Positions 11,085 through 21,979 of a stretch of 64,000 nt of DNA are shown here, in pieces. The notes under the pieces were generated by a model. That model searched no databases and had not been told where the DNA came from. It was given only the letters and a program-made list of their open reading frames with translations. Positions within the stretch are counted from its first letter, which is position 1, and each line of letters begins with the position of its first letter. Location: positions 3,410,001 through 3,474,000 of the forward strand of contig OY744461.1 of assembly GCA_963556145.1 (NCBI GenBank). The letters run 5' to 3'. Both the position numbers and the translations under genes were made by a program. This stretch comes from Hygrocybe punicea (Eukaryota; Basidiomycota; Agaricomycetes; Agaricales; Hygrophoraceae).

Positions 11085-11568
11085 CTACAACTTCCTGCGC
11101 TTAATGGGGTCGATGTTTTCCTTGAATGAACCACGGCGTTTGCCTCCCATCGTCCCAAAGTCTTCCTCGTTCGCATCTCGAATGGAATAGGTGTGAATCG
11201 GGGGCACAAATCCTTCTGGGCGAGGGCCAGGCACAATGCGGTGTGCGAGAACAATCGAGGGCTTGGCAATAGCGTATATATCAGCCGGTTCGTCCTTCAC
11301 AGGGATCTCCCTTTTGTTCGGAACCTTCGTATCGCTCTCTTCATACTTGACACTCTCATCGATCATGGGCACCTTGCGAATATTTAGGATAATGGTCTAA
11401 AAAGGTGAGTTTGTTGCTGAAAATTTGATTAAATTGGCTCACCATGGAGCCCGATGTCTCCATATTGAAATGAATGGTATACTTCTTCCAGTCGGCAGTG
11501 AGGGCATTGACAAAGAGCGTAACAACATGACTTGCGGGTACGTTCATGGCAGGATGTGAGCGTGACAT
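11085..11568 (-). CDS. Transposon companion gene 1, small basic-tailed protein, unknown function
   Basis: Two exons, 11568-11443 and 11396-11085, joined across a 46-bp intron (GTGAGC...TTTTAG), give 145 residues. A second possible start is at 11547. The first half reads like a compact beta-rich domain (VVTLFVNALTADWKKYTIHF). The second half is proline- and charge-rich and ends in a basic stretch (GGKRRGSFKENIDPIKRRKL) that could act as a nuclear localisation signal. I recognise no family. It lies inside the transposon, tail-to-tail with the transposase gene (84 bp between stops) and head-to-head with companion gene 2. The intact frame and clean splice sites argue for a real gene. Its role in transposition is inference. 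Confidence 0.65.
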
Positions 11569-11598
11569 CACATGCGCTCACCTCTGCCCAGTGCCACC
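11569..11598. promoter_or_regulatory. Very short divergent start region between the companion genes
   Basis: Only 30 bp separate the upstream-most start codons of two divergent genes (51 bp if the minus-strand gene starts at 11547). Promoters must lie inside one or both coding regions or be shared. Confidence 0.4.
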
Positions 11599-13681
11599 AT
11601 GTCGGGCAGCAGCAACGCCAACAGACCCTTCTTCACCCCGACACACACACTCCCCAACCACTATGATTGTGACCTTGACGACTCTCCTGATATACCAGAG
11701 CCCATACGCCACTTTCCTTCATCGGAAATGCAAGCCTCGTTCTCGATACCGGCACCTGGAGGGAATCGCGGACAAGTTCGCAGGCCTTTTCAAACGATGC
11801 AAAATAGTCCTCAGGACCCTGCAAGTATCTGGAATTTGAGCCGGGAAATAGAAACGGTGCGCATATACTAATGTTTTTTGTTGCTACTGATGATTACCGT
11901 GGTCTGTGGTCCCAGCACGGAATGTACCAAGGCCCGGTCATCGAATCACTCTCCCACGATTTCCTCATTCGCAATCCAGTTTATCAAGACCTCTTCCATG
12001 AAAACATCCGCTTGAAATCGCAATTAAACCTCTCCCGGTAAGTTTTGTATACACTATGTTCTTACTACTAATTTTGTTGTAGTGACATGTTGGAATCCAT
12101 GATGCAAACCCGTCACACCTCAAACGAAGCTAGTTTCAGGATCCAGACAACAACGGGTGCCATATCGAGATCCGGCAGCCTGAGTCTTTCTCCTAGCTCT
12201 CCTCAATCCGACACTCAACTTCTTTTGCAACCTCTCGACAGAAACAAATATCCCAACATAAAATACTGGTGCAAAAACGAGTGGACCACCCGAACGGAAG
12301 CTAATTTGACCACCGTCGTCAACAACACTGCAGGAACCAAAGGCAAACAACGACGTGCGGCTGGGGTCAACGTCAAATGCCAGTATATTGAGGACGAGAA
12401 TGGCAACCCCGTTGACGGCTATCGTGTTACTGGGATCAGCAATCGGCTTCGTGAAATCTGGCGCCAGTGGGAAGTCAAAGGCACTGCACCGCCAACGTGG
12501 GGAAAAGGAAGTTGTCTCTTCCATGAATTCGTGCGTCTACAGATATACGGGTATGCCTGCGAGCTGCGGCTGTGCGAAGACCACTGGAAACTCAACGCTA
12601 TTGCCACAGTAATCTATCCTGGCTGGTACAGCCAGCGTGTCTCAAGCGACGACAGTGAGAATGAGGGTGTCGGCCGCGCTATTAAGGAGGACAAGGGTGA
12701 TGAAGACGACTACATGCAACTTCCACAGAAACGAAACTCGACATCTGCAGCGGGTTCGAAGAAGAAGAAGAAACTCAAGGTTCCGCAGAAAGCCACGGTT
12801 ATCGTTACCGATGTCGACACGCTGTCTAGCGACCTCCCCTCGTCTGACCTAACCTCATCTGCCAATGACAAATCCACGTCGTCTGACAAGCCATCTACAA
12901 AATCTGGAGAAGAGTCCAGGGGGTCAACAGGCGATACCGCAAAAGATGGAACGGTGCCCACTGCCAATCCATTCACAGCAGATGGTCAGACCATTAAATC
13001 TACTGTCGAGGCTCTGATCACGGACACCCTGACGTTGTCCATTGAAAATAAAATTCAAGGTACGGAGATCTTATCCCTTTTGTGTGGCACTTTGACGATC
13101 CTTGGCAGGTCCAGTCCTGGAACGCGAGGAAGAGACGAATGCACCCCCTGGCAACATACAGCAAGTCCAGAACTCTCAGACAGCGACGACGATGGGAGAG
13201 TTGCGTGAGATCATTAACCCTTTGTAAGTTTTTCATTAGATACATCTCATTTTACTTATTATTATTATTATTGAAATAGTGAGTCGGGGCAAGTTGTCAT
13301 CAGTGCAGTGGCAAAGGGAGGGGTGAGTTCGTCAGCGGCAGCGAAGGGGAAGAAGAAGTACATCGCGACGCAGACTTCGAGCCCAAAGTAAGTGGTACAT
13401 TCGCTTGCTAACTTCTACTGATGATTTAATTCTCAGGAACCTGTTTGCCAAAGAGTACTGCGCCAACAACCATGTTACGAAGGCTGAGTTCGACCTTGCC
13501 TGGGACGCGCTTGCACCCAACAAGAAAGAGGTGAGTAATAGGATTGCTGTATAGGTTGATAATGGTGGTATTATGTTGGGTTCCGCAGGTGTACGTCCAG
13601 AAGAGCCTCAAGATCAAGCAAGATATCAAAGAGGCGAAGGCGGCGGCGGCGGCAGCAGCTAGGGCGGCGGCGAGTTCTTAG
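11599..13681 (+). CDS. Transposon companion gene 2, 588-residue protein with YPN...W core
   Basis: Seven exons (11599-11856, 11916-12037, 12083-13059, 13109-13223, 13280-13387, 13437-13530, 13589-13681) with good GT/AG signals give 588 residues. The N-terminus is disordered. The core around residues 175-300 has NKYPNIKYWCKNEW, QYIEDENGNPVDGYR, IWRQW and AIATVIYPGWYSQR. It is followed by an acidic/Ser-rich segment with a KKKKKLK run, and a C-terminal segment LFAKEYCANNHVTKAEF plus an Ala-rich tail. The pattern resembles hypothetical proteins I associate with repetitive basidiomycete loci, where conserved Trp and Tyr residues suggest a DNA-binding fold. That link is from memory and untested. 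The position inside the transposon suggests an accessory transposition or regulatory protein. Confidence 0.75.
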
Positions 13682-13895
13682 ATTGGCAGAACCAGGAGCA
13701 GGGAACCAGGAACAGGGAACGAGCAGCGGGGAATGAGCAGCGGGGAATGGGGGAGCGGGGAATGGGGGAGCGGGGAATGGAACGGGGGGCAAGGAGCAGC
13801 GCACCTGGACACTTTAATCGAATACAATGGAACGCAATGTTTTTTCGTAGCAATCGCAATGTTTTTTTCAAGATTTAATTGGACAGGCATCCACT
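13682..13895. other. Transposon sequence between companion gene 2 and the nested insertion
   Basis: Starts with a short array of GGGGAATGGGGGAGC-like units (13726-13785) directly after the stop codon, then AT-rich sequence. No gene seen. Confidence 0.5.
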
Positions 13896-15643
13896 CATCA
13901 GGAAAACACGGGTTTACTTAATCTGACTTAATCTTGACTTAATCCGACTTATTTCATAAATTAAGGCATTTTAGGTAGTTAAGTGATTAAGTGGAATTAA
14001 GAAGGTCCATCTACTTAATTTCACTTATTCCGTTATTTTTATAAAATTTTAGTTTCAATAAATGATTGGTACTACTACTACTACTCGAAGGGCAACAGCA
14101 GAGAGGGGAAGCAGTATATTACAAGAACCCATGCCCACTAGTATCACTTTGCCCCCCGTAATAGCAGCCTGATACAAAAATGATCAGTTGATGCCAGTGA
14201 TTGCACAGAGAACTGGTGAATAAAAGAGCTTACGAGGATAGACATTTGCTCTGTGCCAGTGCATTTGAAGACCACGTCGAACCATAGCACTGTTGCTGGT
14301 ATGCTGGTGTAGGTGTTGGTGCCGCGCTGGTACTGACGTGGCAACTGGCACCGTTGCTTGTGCTAGTGTCGGCTGGCGCCATCGCTGTGCCATGCTGGTA
14401 CCGTCAGCGTGCTGTGCTGGTGCCATCGGTGTGTCATGCCGGTACTGGCGTGGATGGGACGCACAGCCAGGAGAGTCTTGAAACACGAAGCGGTGTTGAT
14501 ACCGTCTGCTGCCATTTCGCCGTCGTTGAGTAATTCTTCGTCTTCCTCCTTTTCAGATTTGCGGTGGCGAGCATTCTGGTCACTATTCCACATGTCAAAA
14601 GTTGAGCTTCCAGAGTTTGGATCAAAAACATTACTTAACGGGTTTTCTCCCCCTCCCTTTTGGCTTTGGCTGCACGTCCATCATGGCAGCATATTCTGGA
14701 TCACGGGCTTTCTATAAGGGCTCATCAGTGTTAGTGCTCATCGTCCCTGTCGCTGTACTGGCCATGCCGTTATGCTTGTCCTATTGTCGCTGTTGCAATC
14801 ATCATCGCCATGCCGGCCATCCTGGTCATTGGCCTTGCCATCCTTGTCTTCACCATCTTTGTCCTCCACCTCGTTGTCATTGCGGAGAAAAAATAAAAAT
14901 AAAAGTACCAATTTATTAAGTGCTGGGGTCACCCAGGTTGGTATCCAGTGTGCGTCAAGGGGACAGTGTACTGTCGCTTTGGTGTTGACTTTGTTCATGT
15001 TCTACGTGAAGGCACCACCTGCAGCAAAATGGGTGTCCGAAGCAATGTTTTGCTATGATCAGTCGACAAAGATATTTTTTAAAATGCTTACCTGCCCACC
15101 AGGGCCAGAGCTCCATGAGAACATCAACTCTACCAAGGCTCTTGGTATGGAAAGTGACTTGAAACGGGTGAGCCACAAGCTAATGTCGGTGTCCACTCTT
15201 ATATGGTGGTCCCTCGTTATTGTTGTCCTCACTGTCCTAAAAGTACGTCAATGAGGAAGAAACTTTGGGTTGAGTTTTTACCTATGGGATGCCCTCCGTT
15301 AAGCCATGCTGGTACTGGTGTAGGCACTGGTAGTGGTTCTGGCACGGGTGCGGTGTTATTGGTCAAGAGTGAACATTGACCAAACAAAGGTAAAGTATGG
15401 ACTTACTTTTTTTTCGACTTCTCAGCATGACAGTAGGGACACAGACCGGCACGGCACCAGCGCCAGCACTAGTAGAACCGGCACAAGTACTAACTACAAC
15501 TACTAGTAGCATTATACTAGTATAAAAGTTGAATTTTTATTCTTAGTTAAAATTAAGTTCTTTTAATTTATGGTTAAGTGTGTTTAACTTTAAGTCCACT
15601 AAGTCGATTAAGTCAGATTAAGTAAACCCGTGTTTTCCTGATG
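13896..15643. mobile_element. Nested TIR-bounded insertion, 1.75 kb, no transposase
   Basis: A 38-bp sequence starting CATCAGGAAAACACGGG at 13896-13933 has its exact reverse complement at 15606-15643. Just inside both ends are many copies of ACTTAAT or ATTAAGT in opposite orientation, typical subterminal motifs. Outward similarity is weak (GCATCCAC versus GCACCCAC), so the true ends may lie a few bases further out, and I could not find a target duplication. The interior (about 14040-15540) has scattered GGTGCTGGT-like repeats and open frames up to 160 codons with no recognisable domain. It looks like a non-autonomous DNA transposon. Confidence 0.6.
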
Positions 15644-15727
15644 GCCTGTGGGTGCAGAATTCTATTTAAATATTAAGACGAGATTTTGTAGGACCGCAAA
15701 GGGCCTAAAAGGACCTGAAAGTTTCTA

Positions 15728-15759
15728 AAAGTTTCTACCTAGCGGGACTTTTCACTGGG
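15728..15759 (-). repeat. Right terminal inverted repeat
   Basis: Reverse complement of 1997-2028, ending CTTTTCACTGGG. Just inside are short direct repeats of AAAGTTTCTA and AGTTTCTACC-like sequence (about 15717-15740), the kind of subterminal repeats that transposases often bind. Confidence 0.85.
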
Positions 15760-15766
15760 CCTAAGC
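15760..15766 (+). repeat. Putative target-site duplication, right copy
   Basis: CCTAAGC directly after the right terminus, identical to 1990-1996. Confidence 0.5.
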
Positions 15767-15879
15767 ACTAAACGGTACTTCACTTATCGCTCATGCTTTT
15801 GGAAAACCCATGATGTTGACTTGTTATTACAAATACAATCAAACCACATCAAATGAGAATGAATGGAAGCACCGCTGCT

Positions 15880-17200
15880 TCAATACTGTTCATAGGCAGG
15901 AGGGAGGTCAACCACTGTTCGGGGTGACAACAGTTGTTCTTCCGATGTCCCTCCAACAGTTCTCCCTGTCTCATCTACGGTTCGGTTGTCGGCAGATGCT
16001 GAATGGTCTCCCGTCTGTGCACGAGCGTTGATGCGAGATTCGGATGACGCAACACTAGATTCGGCTCGCACCTCAGATCGGTTGTGAATAACCGGATATA
16101 GCGAACCACTAGCTGTAACGTGGGATGGCATTGTTTTGGATGAATGTTGAGCATAACGTGGACCCTCGGCGATTCTGACTCCCCCGTCTTGGTGTAATCG
16201 GACATCCGATCCGCTACCAGCCTTTCCTGGCCGCTGGATTGTGGTCGGCAAACCAGAAGAACTTGCAGGGTCGGGCCGTCCAATCATCCCAGAGAAGGAG
16301 TGTTGTGGATGATAGGTAGAGTCAATAGCATGTGTGCCATGAACGGGGACGACTTGGTTGGGTGGGGGGTGATGGGCCACTAACTGATTGAACCCGGACC
16401 CGGGATAGGGATCTCTCCAGGCGGACGTGTTTGGATTATCTGACAAAGTGATACCGTTAAACGAATAACACAGCAACAAATATATGAAGACAAACCTAAT
16501 CCAAGGACGTCCTCGTAATGCCTGACAGGGCGACGACGCTTGTAACAAAATACGATGATTCCAATCAACAATAGTAGTCCTCCAAGGACTCCTCCAGCTA
16601 TGGCGCCTATAGTCGTGCCAGACACACCATTGGAGGGGGAGGCACTACTAGTTGAAGACGGGCCACCAGTACTAGTCGTGGCGAAGAGCGGACTGGTCGT
16701 GGAAAGGAGAGAGGTAGTTGCCGCAACGGAAGATGAATTGTTGACCGGCGAAGGTAGGTATAGCAGGTAATCAAGCCAAAACTCACTATTCGAGTCGTTG
16801 CTCAACGAAGTTATGAGGAGACGATGGTGCCCGTCTTGCAAGGAAGGTGATTGATAAAAGACCATTTGGTGTTCTACTACCGGAACCAGCGGCGCAGTGA
16901 ACTCGACGAATGACGAATCGTCGATGGCGTACGTGGAAATTGGAGTACCCCCGACGCCTATAGTACCATACACCGCAACAGCGGTTCCTGGACATGGAAA
17001 CCATGAATATTGTCAAGTCGCTGTTGAGAATGCTCACCGTTGAAAAGGAATGTTGCGGTGGATCCAGCAACAACTGATCCATGTGTTGTGAAATTAAACT
17101 CCTCCTGCACTCCTCCTGTTTCCCAACTGCCATGGTAGACCACGCTGGCATTGGTATCGTCAACGACACCAACGCCAGGGGAATTGAGAGTCAAAGACAT
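15880..17200 (-). CDS. Membrane protein family, copy A
   Basis: Single-pass membrane protein with an extracellular beta-rich N-terminal domain. Exon 1 (from 17200) has MSLTLNSPGVGVVDD and GSTATFLFNG. After a short intron come AVYGTIGVGGTPISTYAIDD, MVFYQSPSLQDGHHRLLIT and FWLDYLLY, the usual motifs of this basidiomycete family. A Ser/Thr-rich stalk leads to a Gly/Leu transmembrane helix (IGAIAGGVLGGLLLLIG) and a basic stop-transfer (CYKRRRP). A second intron (GTTTGTC...TTGTCAG) precedes a cytoplasmic tail with VRLHQDGGVRI and a C-terminal LPPAYEQY. No classical signal peptide precedes the start, which is usual for these predictions, so an upstream exon cannot be excluded. Function unknown: carbohydrate binding or surface sensing is a guess from topology. 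Confidence 0.75.
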
Positions 17201-17599
17201 GTGAGAAAAGTCACCGACTTGGAAGAGCGTGAAAAAAATTCATGCCCGCCTGTTAGGCTGTTACTATGGTGAACTCTGTCAATACAAAAACCGAAAGAAA
17301 GATCAGATATCCATGACATTGGCGGCAGGGTCCTGTTACACCCTTACCAAAATTATTATGCCTGCACCGTCAGAGTCCACGCCTAGTATGATTATGTAAT
17401 AATTCCGACAGTCAACGTCCTCGCCATTAGCGAAGATGAGTGGTACCTGCGCGGGACAGATGGTGCGCTTCACTGGCATGCAAGTCGGCGCATGGGTAGT
17501 ACATGCAGTACTGATGGAGCTGACCAACTATGTAACGCCTACTGGCTGGTGTGAACGTGGTACTATTGTGACTTGAAGGATGGCTTCGATCTTGGTGAG
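17201..17599. other. Spacer between membrane-gene copies
   Basis: About 400 bp with no convincing gene. A minus-strand open frame of 60 codons ends in hydrophobic residues and may be a remnant of another copy. Confidence 0.35.
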
Positions 17600-18490
17600 G
17601 AATAATCAAATATCTGCATCCGTTGTTGACTTGCTCGAGTCCTCGTAGATATATTGTCTGTAGGCAGGAGTATTGCCTATGGTTTTGGGCAGTAATAACT
17701 TTTGTGCAAATGTCTTCAACCCTCTCATATGTTTGGCTGCCGTAATTGCATCGACTGTCTGCTGTTTGGTCGACCTCGCCACTCTATACGCAAACGCCGA
17801 TGCGAGGTGCGCTGCGCAGTCGGAATGCGCATCAGATCTGGTGTGATTACCATAGGGGATGAAATATACCGGGTGGCCATCAGTCCTGGGCCGAATAACG
17901 TGGACCTTCACCGGTTCACCCTCCAATCCTAGTGTAATCGGACTTCTGATCCATTACGAGCTAGTCGTCGTTTTCTTGCGATTTTCGAACCGTCAAATTC
18001 CTAGGCCGCGCCGTTCACGTCGAACAGCACTCACATTGGGTAGTTGTCGAGTCTATGACAAGTGTTGGATGCAGGGTGGATTGAATGGGCGACCAAGCCA
18101 TACTCAGGCACAGAATTGTGGTAGGGAACTATCTATGGATGCATTTGAAAAAGTGATACTGTTAACGGATAACAAACCAGTATGTACTGCATACGAAGGC
18201 GAACCATCCAGGCACGTTGTCCTCGTGAAGGCGATGGCACCTGTAGAAAAGCAGGGCAATGCTTGTTCCGAAGGGCCCCCGGGGATAGAGGCACTACTAG
18301 TCGAAGATAATCACGACGAGCTTGCTGGAAATAAGACCCTTCGAGCCAAAACATACCATTCTGCAATTTTGCCTGTCCTTGTAAAGTGGGCGATCGATGA
18401 AAGATGCCGTTCGATGGCCAGCACTGAATGGCGTACATCAAAATGGGAGTTCTCCCGACGTTACAGCACTACCACAGACATTGAATGAAC
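17600..18490 (-). pseudogene. Membrane protein family, decayed copy B
   Basis: Minus-strand fragments resemble the family but frames are broken. Near 18440 the order TPILMYAI, FHRSPTLQGQ and MFWLEGSYF parallels TPISTYAI, FYQSPSLQDG and FWLDYLLY of copy A. A later fragment near 17650 has NTPAYRQYIYED in the place of the tail motif. Stops and frame changes separate the pieces, and no transmembrane helix could be placed. It lies between intact copies A and C in the same orientation, as expected of a tandem duplicate that died. Confidence 0.6.
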
Positions 18491-18653
18491 GGCAACTCGC
18501 AGCCAACAACCACGCCTCGCTAACATTGTCCTTGGCTATTGCGCCCGTATTTCAATGTTATGTCTGCAAAACGTCGAAAGCCATATTTGTTACAAATGTT
18601 TATACGAATGAAATGGCGGTAATGAAATGTTATTGATAAAAAGCTAGACTTCT

Positions 18654-20026
18654 TCAATAAGGTCCATAGGCTGGTGGGATATCCGTAGAGGGCGAGAATG
18701 GCCGCTGCGTTTGGGAAGGTCCTCCAGCAAGTCTCGTTCCCCCGTCTTGATGTATCCGCATATCTGAACGGTTGTCTGTTTGTTCGTTGTTACGGCTCTG
18801 TGAGCGAATATCAATCGGATGGTCGGAAAATGCGCTGAAACAAAACGGTTACATACAGTGAATCCGATAATTACGCCTGGGGGAGAGCTTTGTGACGAAG
18901 AATATATAGATTCGGCGGAATATGTATTCTCGGTCGGAACTGTGGCGTATCTCGTCCCCGTACCTGGGTGTGATCGACTACCCGACGACGATTGGCTCAT
19001 GCCTGCATCTAGGTCACGGTTTAACCGAAGATCAGATCGACTACCAGACGACGACGATTGGGGGGCTCTATTGTGTCGACCAGCATACACGGGAGATTTC
19101 GTAGATCTTTGTACATAGAATGATTCGAGGGTTGCGTCTGGGTGGCGACTTTGTTCCGAAGGATACGTGGGAACAGTCGCAGTGGACGAGTTCACGGTTT
19201 TCGAAGTAGGCTGGCTTGGACGGTCATATAGATATCGTGCCTGAGAAACTGGGAAAGGATCTACCCCTGGTGGAGGATGAGAACCTTCTACCGAATAACA
19301 GAGTCAGGCGGTATCCTTTATTACTTCGAGCAGGTAAGCAGGAGGTGTACTCACCTTTATGTTTGGGGTTTCTGGAAGCCTGACGATGCCAGAAGTAAAG
19401 TAGAGCTACTACTACAGCGAACAATAGTAACCCTCCGACGGTTGCCCCAACTATAATTCCTACATTGCTCTGTTGTGTACTGACGGAGATTGCGGAGGTT
19501 GCGGGGCTGGCGGTGGATATCACGGCAGTCGATGTCGATGTTAACGTCGGCGTCACGGCAGACGTTGACAGTGCCAGGGAAGGCATGTACAACAGATTAT
19601 CGAGCCAAAACACACCGTTATTATTCAGGAACGTTATTGTCAGACGATGGGGCCCATCTCGGAGACTTGGGGATTGATAGAAGCTCATCTGGTGGATGGC
19701 CGACTGGACTACTGGCGCCGAGAACTTGATCAATGATGAATCGTCAAGAACATAAGTAGAGACGGGTGTTCCCTCCGGTCCAAGCGTACCGTACACTGCG
19801 ACAGAGGTTCCTAAACATTGGGTGGATAAATAATAGCAGTCATCTGAGGTTAAGTATGCTCACCATTAAAAAGAAATGTGGCAGTAGAACCAGCAACTGT
19901 TGCCCCGTGCGTTGTAGAATTAAACTCTTCCTTTACTCCCTCTCTTACCCAAGTTCCTTGGTAAAGGATGTTGGGATCGGTGTCATCAGCCACAATGACG
20001 CCAGTGGAATTCAGCGTTAAGGGCAT
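18654..20026 (-). CDS. Membrane protein family, copy C
   Basis: The start at 20026 is placed by alignment with copy A (MPLTLNSTGVIVADD). After intron 1 come VAVYGTLGPEGTPVSTYVLD, MSFYQSPSLRDGPHRL and FWLDNLLYMP. A Thr/Ser/Ala stalk is followed by a transmembrane helix (VGATVGGLLLFAVVVALLYF) and basic HRQASRNPKHK. Intron 2 begins GTGAGTACACC. The cytoplasmic tail holds two near-identical SSSGSRSDLRL / SSSGSRSHPG blocks. A third intron (starting GTATGTAACC) leads to DMRIHQDGGTRLAGG and the C-terminus IPPAYGPY, stop at 18654-18656. Without that splice the frame ends in unrelated sequence, so the family-like tail supports the intron. Role unknown; likely cell surface. Confidence 0.72.
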
Positions 20027-20339
20027 GTCCTGTGATAAAGAAGCCAGAAGGAAGTTTGGGACCGTCGAGTTTTTCTGTGATTCTAGTAGGCCGGGAGATT
20101 CGGGAAGTAACTCCATGCATGCTGCCAATCGATGATGGGGACAACCACCGTCGATGGCCGGTGGTTACTAGTACCAAATGCTGTCCGTTGCATCGTCGCA
20201 CAGGTGCCACATCAAAAACTAAAGCACATACATTTCAGTATTCAGGCCTATATTCAGGATTAATGACGACTATATGTAGACAAGCACGTTTTACTTGCCA
20301 AATTTAAGTAAACCACGTGACTGGACGACTTATCCACGC

Positions 20340-20800
20340 CGTTTTTTATATATGCATCTGATCTCTATGACAGTTTATGCACGGCCGACTCGGAAATGGC
20401 TGGCGAAACGTTGCCGAGGAATGTGGAAAAGAATATAACGCGATGATTGTTTCAGTATTGAGCATACTATACGACATTAAATCATTCGATGAGCTGGCTT
20501 GGTCATATTGCCGAGAAACGGGAAGAGGGTCTTCAGCAGGTATCTCCACATCAAGCATGCGGTGAGTGAAAACCGGACGTGTAAACTCACCAGGGGATTG
20601 CTTTTTGGAAAAGCGTGAGCGGCGCAAGAAGCATACATAATGTAGAAGATATTGGCAGACGTTAGTATGACCAGGCGATGAGCAAACTTGGGGATTGGTA
20701 GGAAAGCGTTTGGTAGATGGGCGCCTGTACCGCTGCATTGAATGTTATGACCAATGAAGAGGTCCCTGAAGGGATAAATGAGAGCCGTCACCTCCGAATA
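20340..20800 (-). pseudogene. Membrane protein family, decayed fragment
   Basis: Minus-strand DNA near 20700 retains CTACCAATCCCCAAG, as in the YQSP region of copy C, followed by HRLVILTS where copies C and A have HRLTIT and HRLLIT. There are no intact flanking exons, stalk or transmembrane segment. It is a partial duplicate between copies C and D. Confidence 0.5.
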
Positions 20801-20892
20801 ATGAGGCCTTAGTACTTAGTAGCAGTGGATCGGTCCCATAATCCATTTTTTATACCATCGAACCACTGGCATATCTGATAACAAATAAAGTG

Positions 20893-21921
20893 CTATGATA
20901 ACATTGTAGACGAGGATTGATCGATCCCAAGAACCCTAGAGTTGCGTAAACTAGGACTTCTAGGAGAGGGCCCCGGAGCTGCCAAGAATTCACTCAAGTA
21001 GGAGAGTTGTGATTGGCTTTCGTACGTCGTGGTATTTAGACTTGTAACGTGTGGGCGTACGGTTCTACGGCTTGGATAGTCATATGGAGGATCGGGCAGA
21101 TATCGCGGCTGAGAGAATGGGTAAGGTTCTATCTCTGTGGAAGGGCGAGAAAGTCCTGGGAAAAGGAGAGAATTAGCAGAGATGCCATTTGTATGAATAT
21201 GAGAGCGAACGTGACGGATTTGCCAGAGCGCGACGGCGCTTGAAGTAAAGCACAGCAAGGATTCCAGCCAACAACAGTAGTCCTCCGAGGATTCCTCCAA
21301 GGACTCCCCCGACTATTGCTACTTCTTTGATGCTTGTTGTACCAACTGAGGAGGAGGTCGTGGAGGGAAGTGTGGATGGAGGCATGGAGGGAAATAAAGT
21401 GGATGTCTGCATGGAGGGAGGTGGAATCGATGGCGGCGCGGACGTTACGGTGGGATTCGCTACAGAAGGCATATATAAGAAGTAATCGAGCCAATAAACA
21501 CCATTCTGATTCAGGGAAGTTATGACGAGGGAATGCTCGTGGTCTTGCAAGTCGGGCGATTGAAAAAACAGCGCTTGGTGGACAGGTGCAACCACTGGTG
21601 GTGCCGTGAACGTAACCAGTGATGCACCATCGAGGGCGTACGTCGAAGTGGGTGTTCCCTCGGTGCCAAAAGTGCCATAAACTGCGATAGATGTTCCTGT
21701 ACAATATTGAATGTAAACGGTCATTGAATCGCCTTTGCTTTAGATTGTGCACTCTTACCGTTGAAAAGAAAGGTCGCTGTAGACCCCGAAACCTTGGTTC
21801 CGTGAGTTGTGAAGTTATACTCCTGCCTCACCCCTCCCATTCTCCAAATGCCCTGGTAGATGACGATGGCATTGCTGTCGTCAACGACAACAACACCAGG
21901 CGAATTGAGAGTCAAAGGCAT
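20893..21921 (-). CDS. Membrane protein family, copy D
   Basis: The start at 21921 matches copies A and C (MPLTLNSPGVVVVDD); an upstream in-frame ATG at 21978 would add a short hydrophobic leader (TFCLVSLLG). The extracellular domain shows IAVYGTFGTEGTPTSTYALD, ALFFQSPDLQDHEHSLVIT and YWLDYFLYMP. A Pro/Ser/Thr stalk leads to a Gly/Leu-rich helix (VAIVGGVLGGILGGLLLLAG) and KRRRALANPS. A further exon supplies a tail with PYPFSQPRYLPDPPYDYPS, ending at 20893. This copy keeps PPYDY mid-tail but lacks the terminal PPAY of A and C. The donor of the last intron is not certain. Confidence 0.7.
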
Positions 21922-21979
21922 GGAGCCTAAGAGTGAAACAAGACAGAAAGTATAGGGACAACATCCCCGAACAGTCAAA

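Larger units (their letters stand above)
1997..15759 (+). mobile_element. Composite Tnp2-type DNA transposon, about 13.8 kb
   Basis: Two perfect 32-bp inverted repeats, starting CCCAGTGAAAAGTCCC when read inward, bound a segment that carries a Tnp2-type transposase gene and two head-to-head companion genes. The 7-mer CCTAAGC directly follows or precedes the termini on both sides in the same orientation, as a target duplication would. Two further insertions are nested inside: an LTR element in the transposase (4506-10020) and a TIR-bounded segment near the right end (13896-15643). Without them the element would be about 6.5 kb. The termini do not begin with CACTA and the apparent duplication is 7 bp, not the 3 bp of plant CACTA elements, so it may be a separate lineage. 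The TIRs could also belong to an unrelated element that trapped these genes, but the inward orientation and enclosed transposase favour one element. Confidence 0.7.

Noticed and set aside
14409..15254. Open frames in the nested element as a transposase
   Set aside because: They are short, mutually overlapping and without any DDE or zinc motif.
1997..15766. Reading the termini outward, as the CACTG ends of two separate CACTA elements on either side
   Set aside because: The sequence conserved between the two ends extends inward (32 bp) and not outward, and the transposase lies between them.
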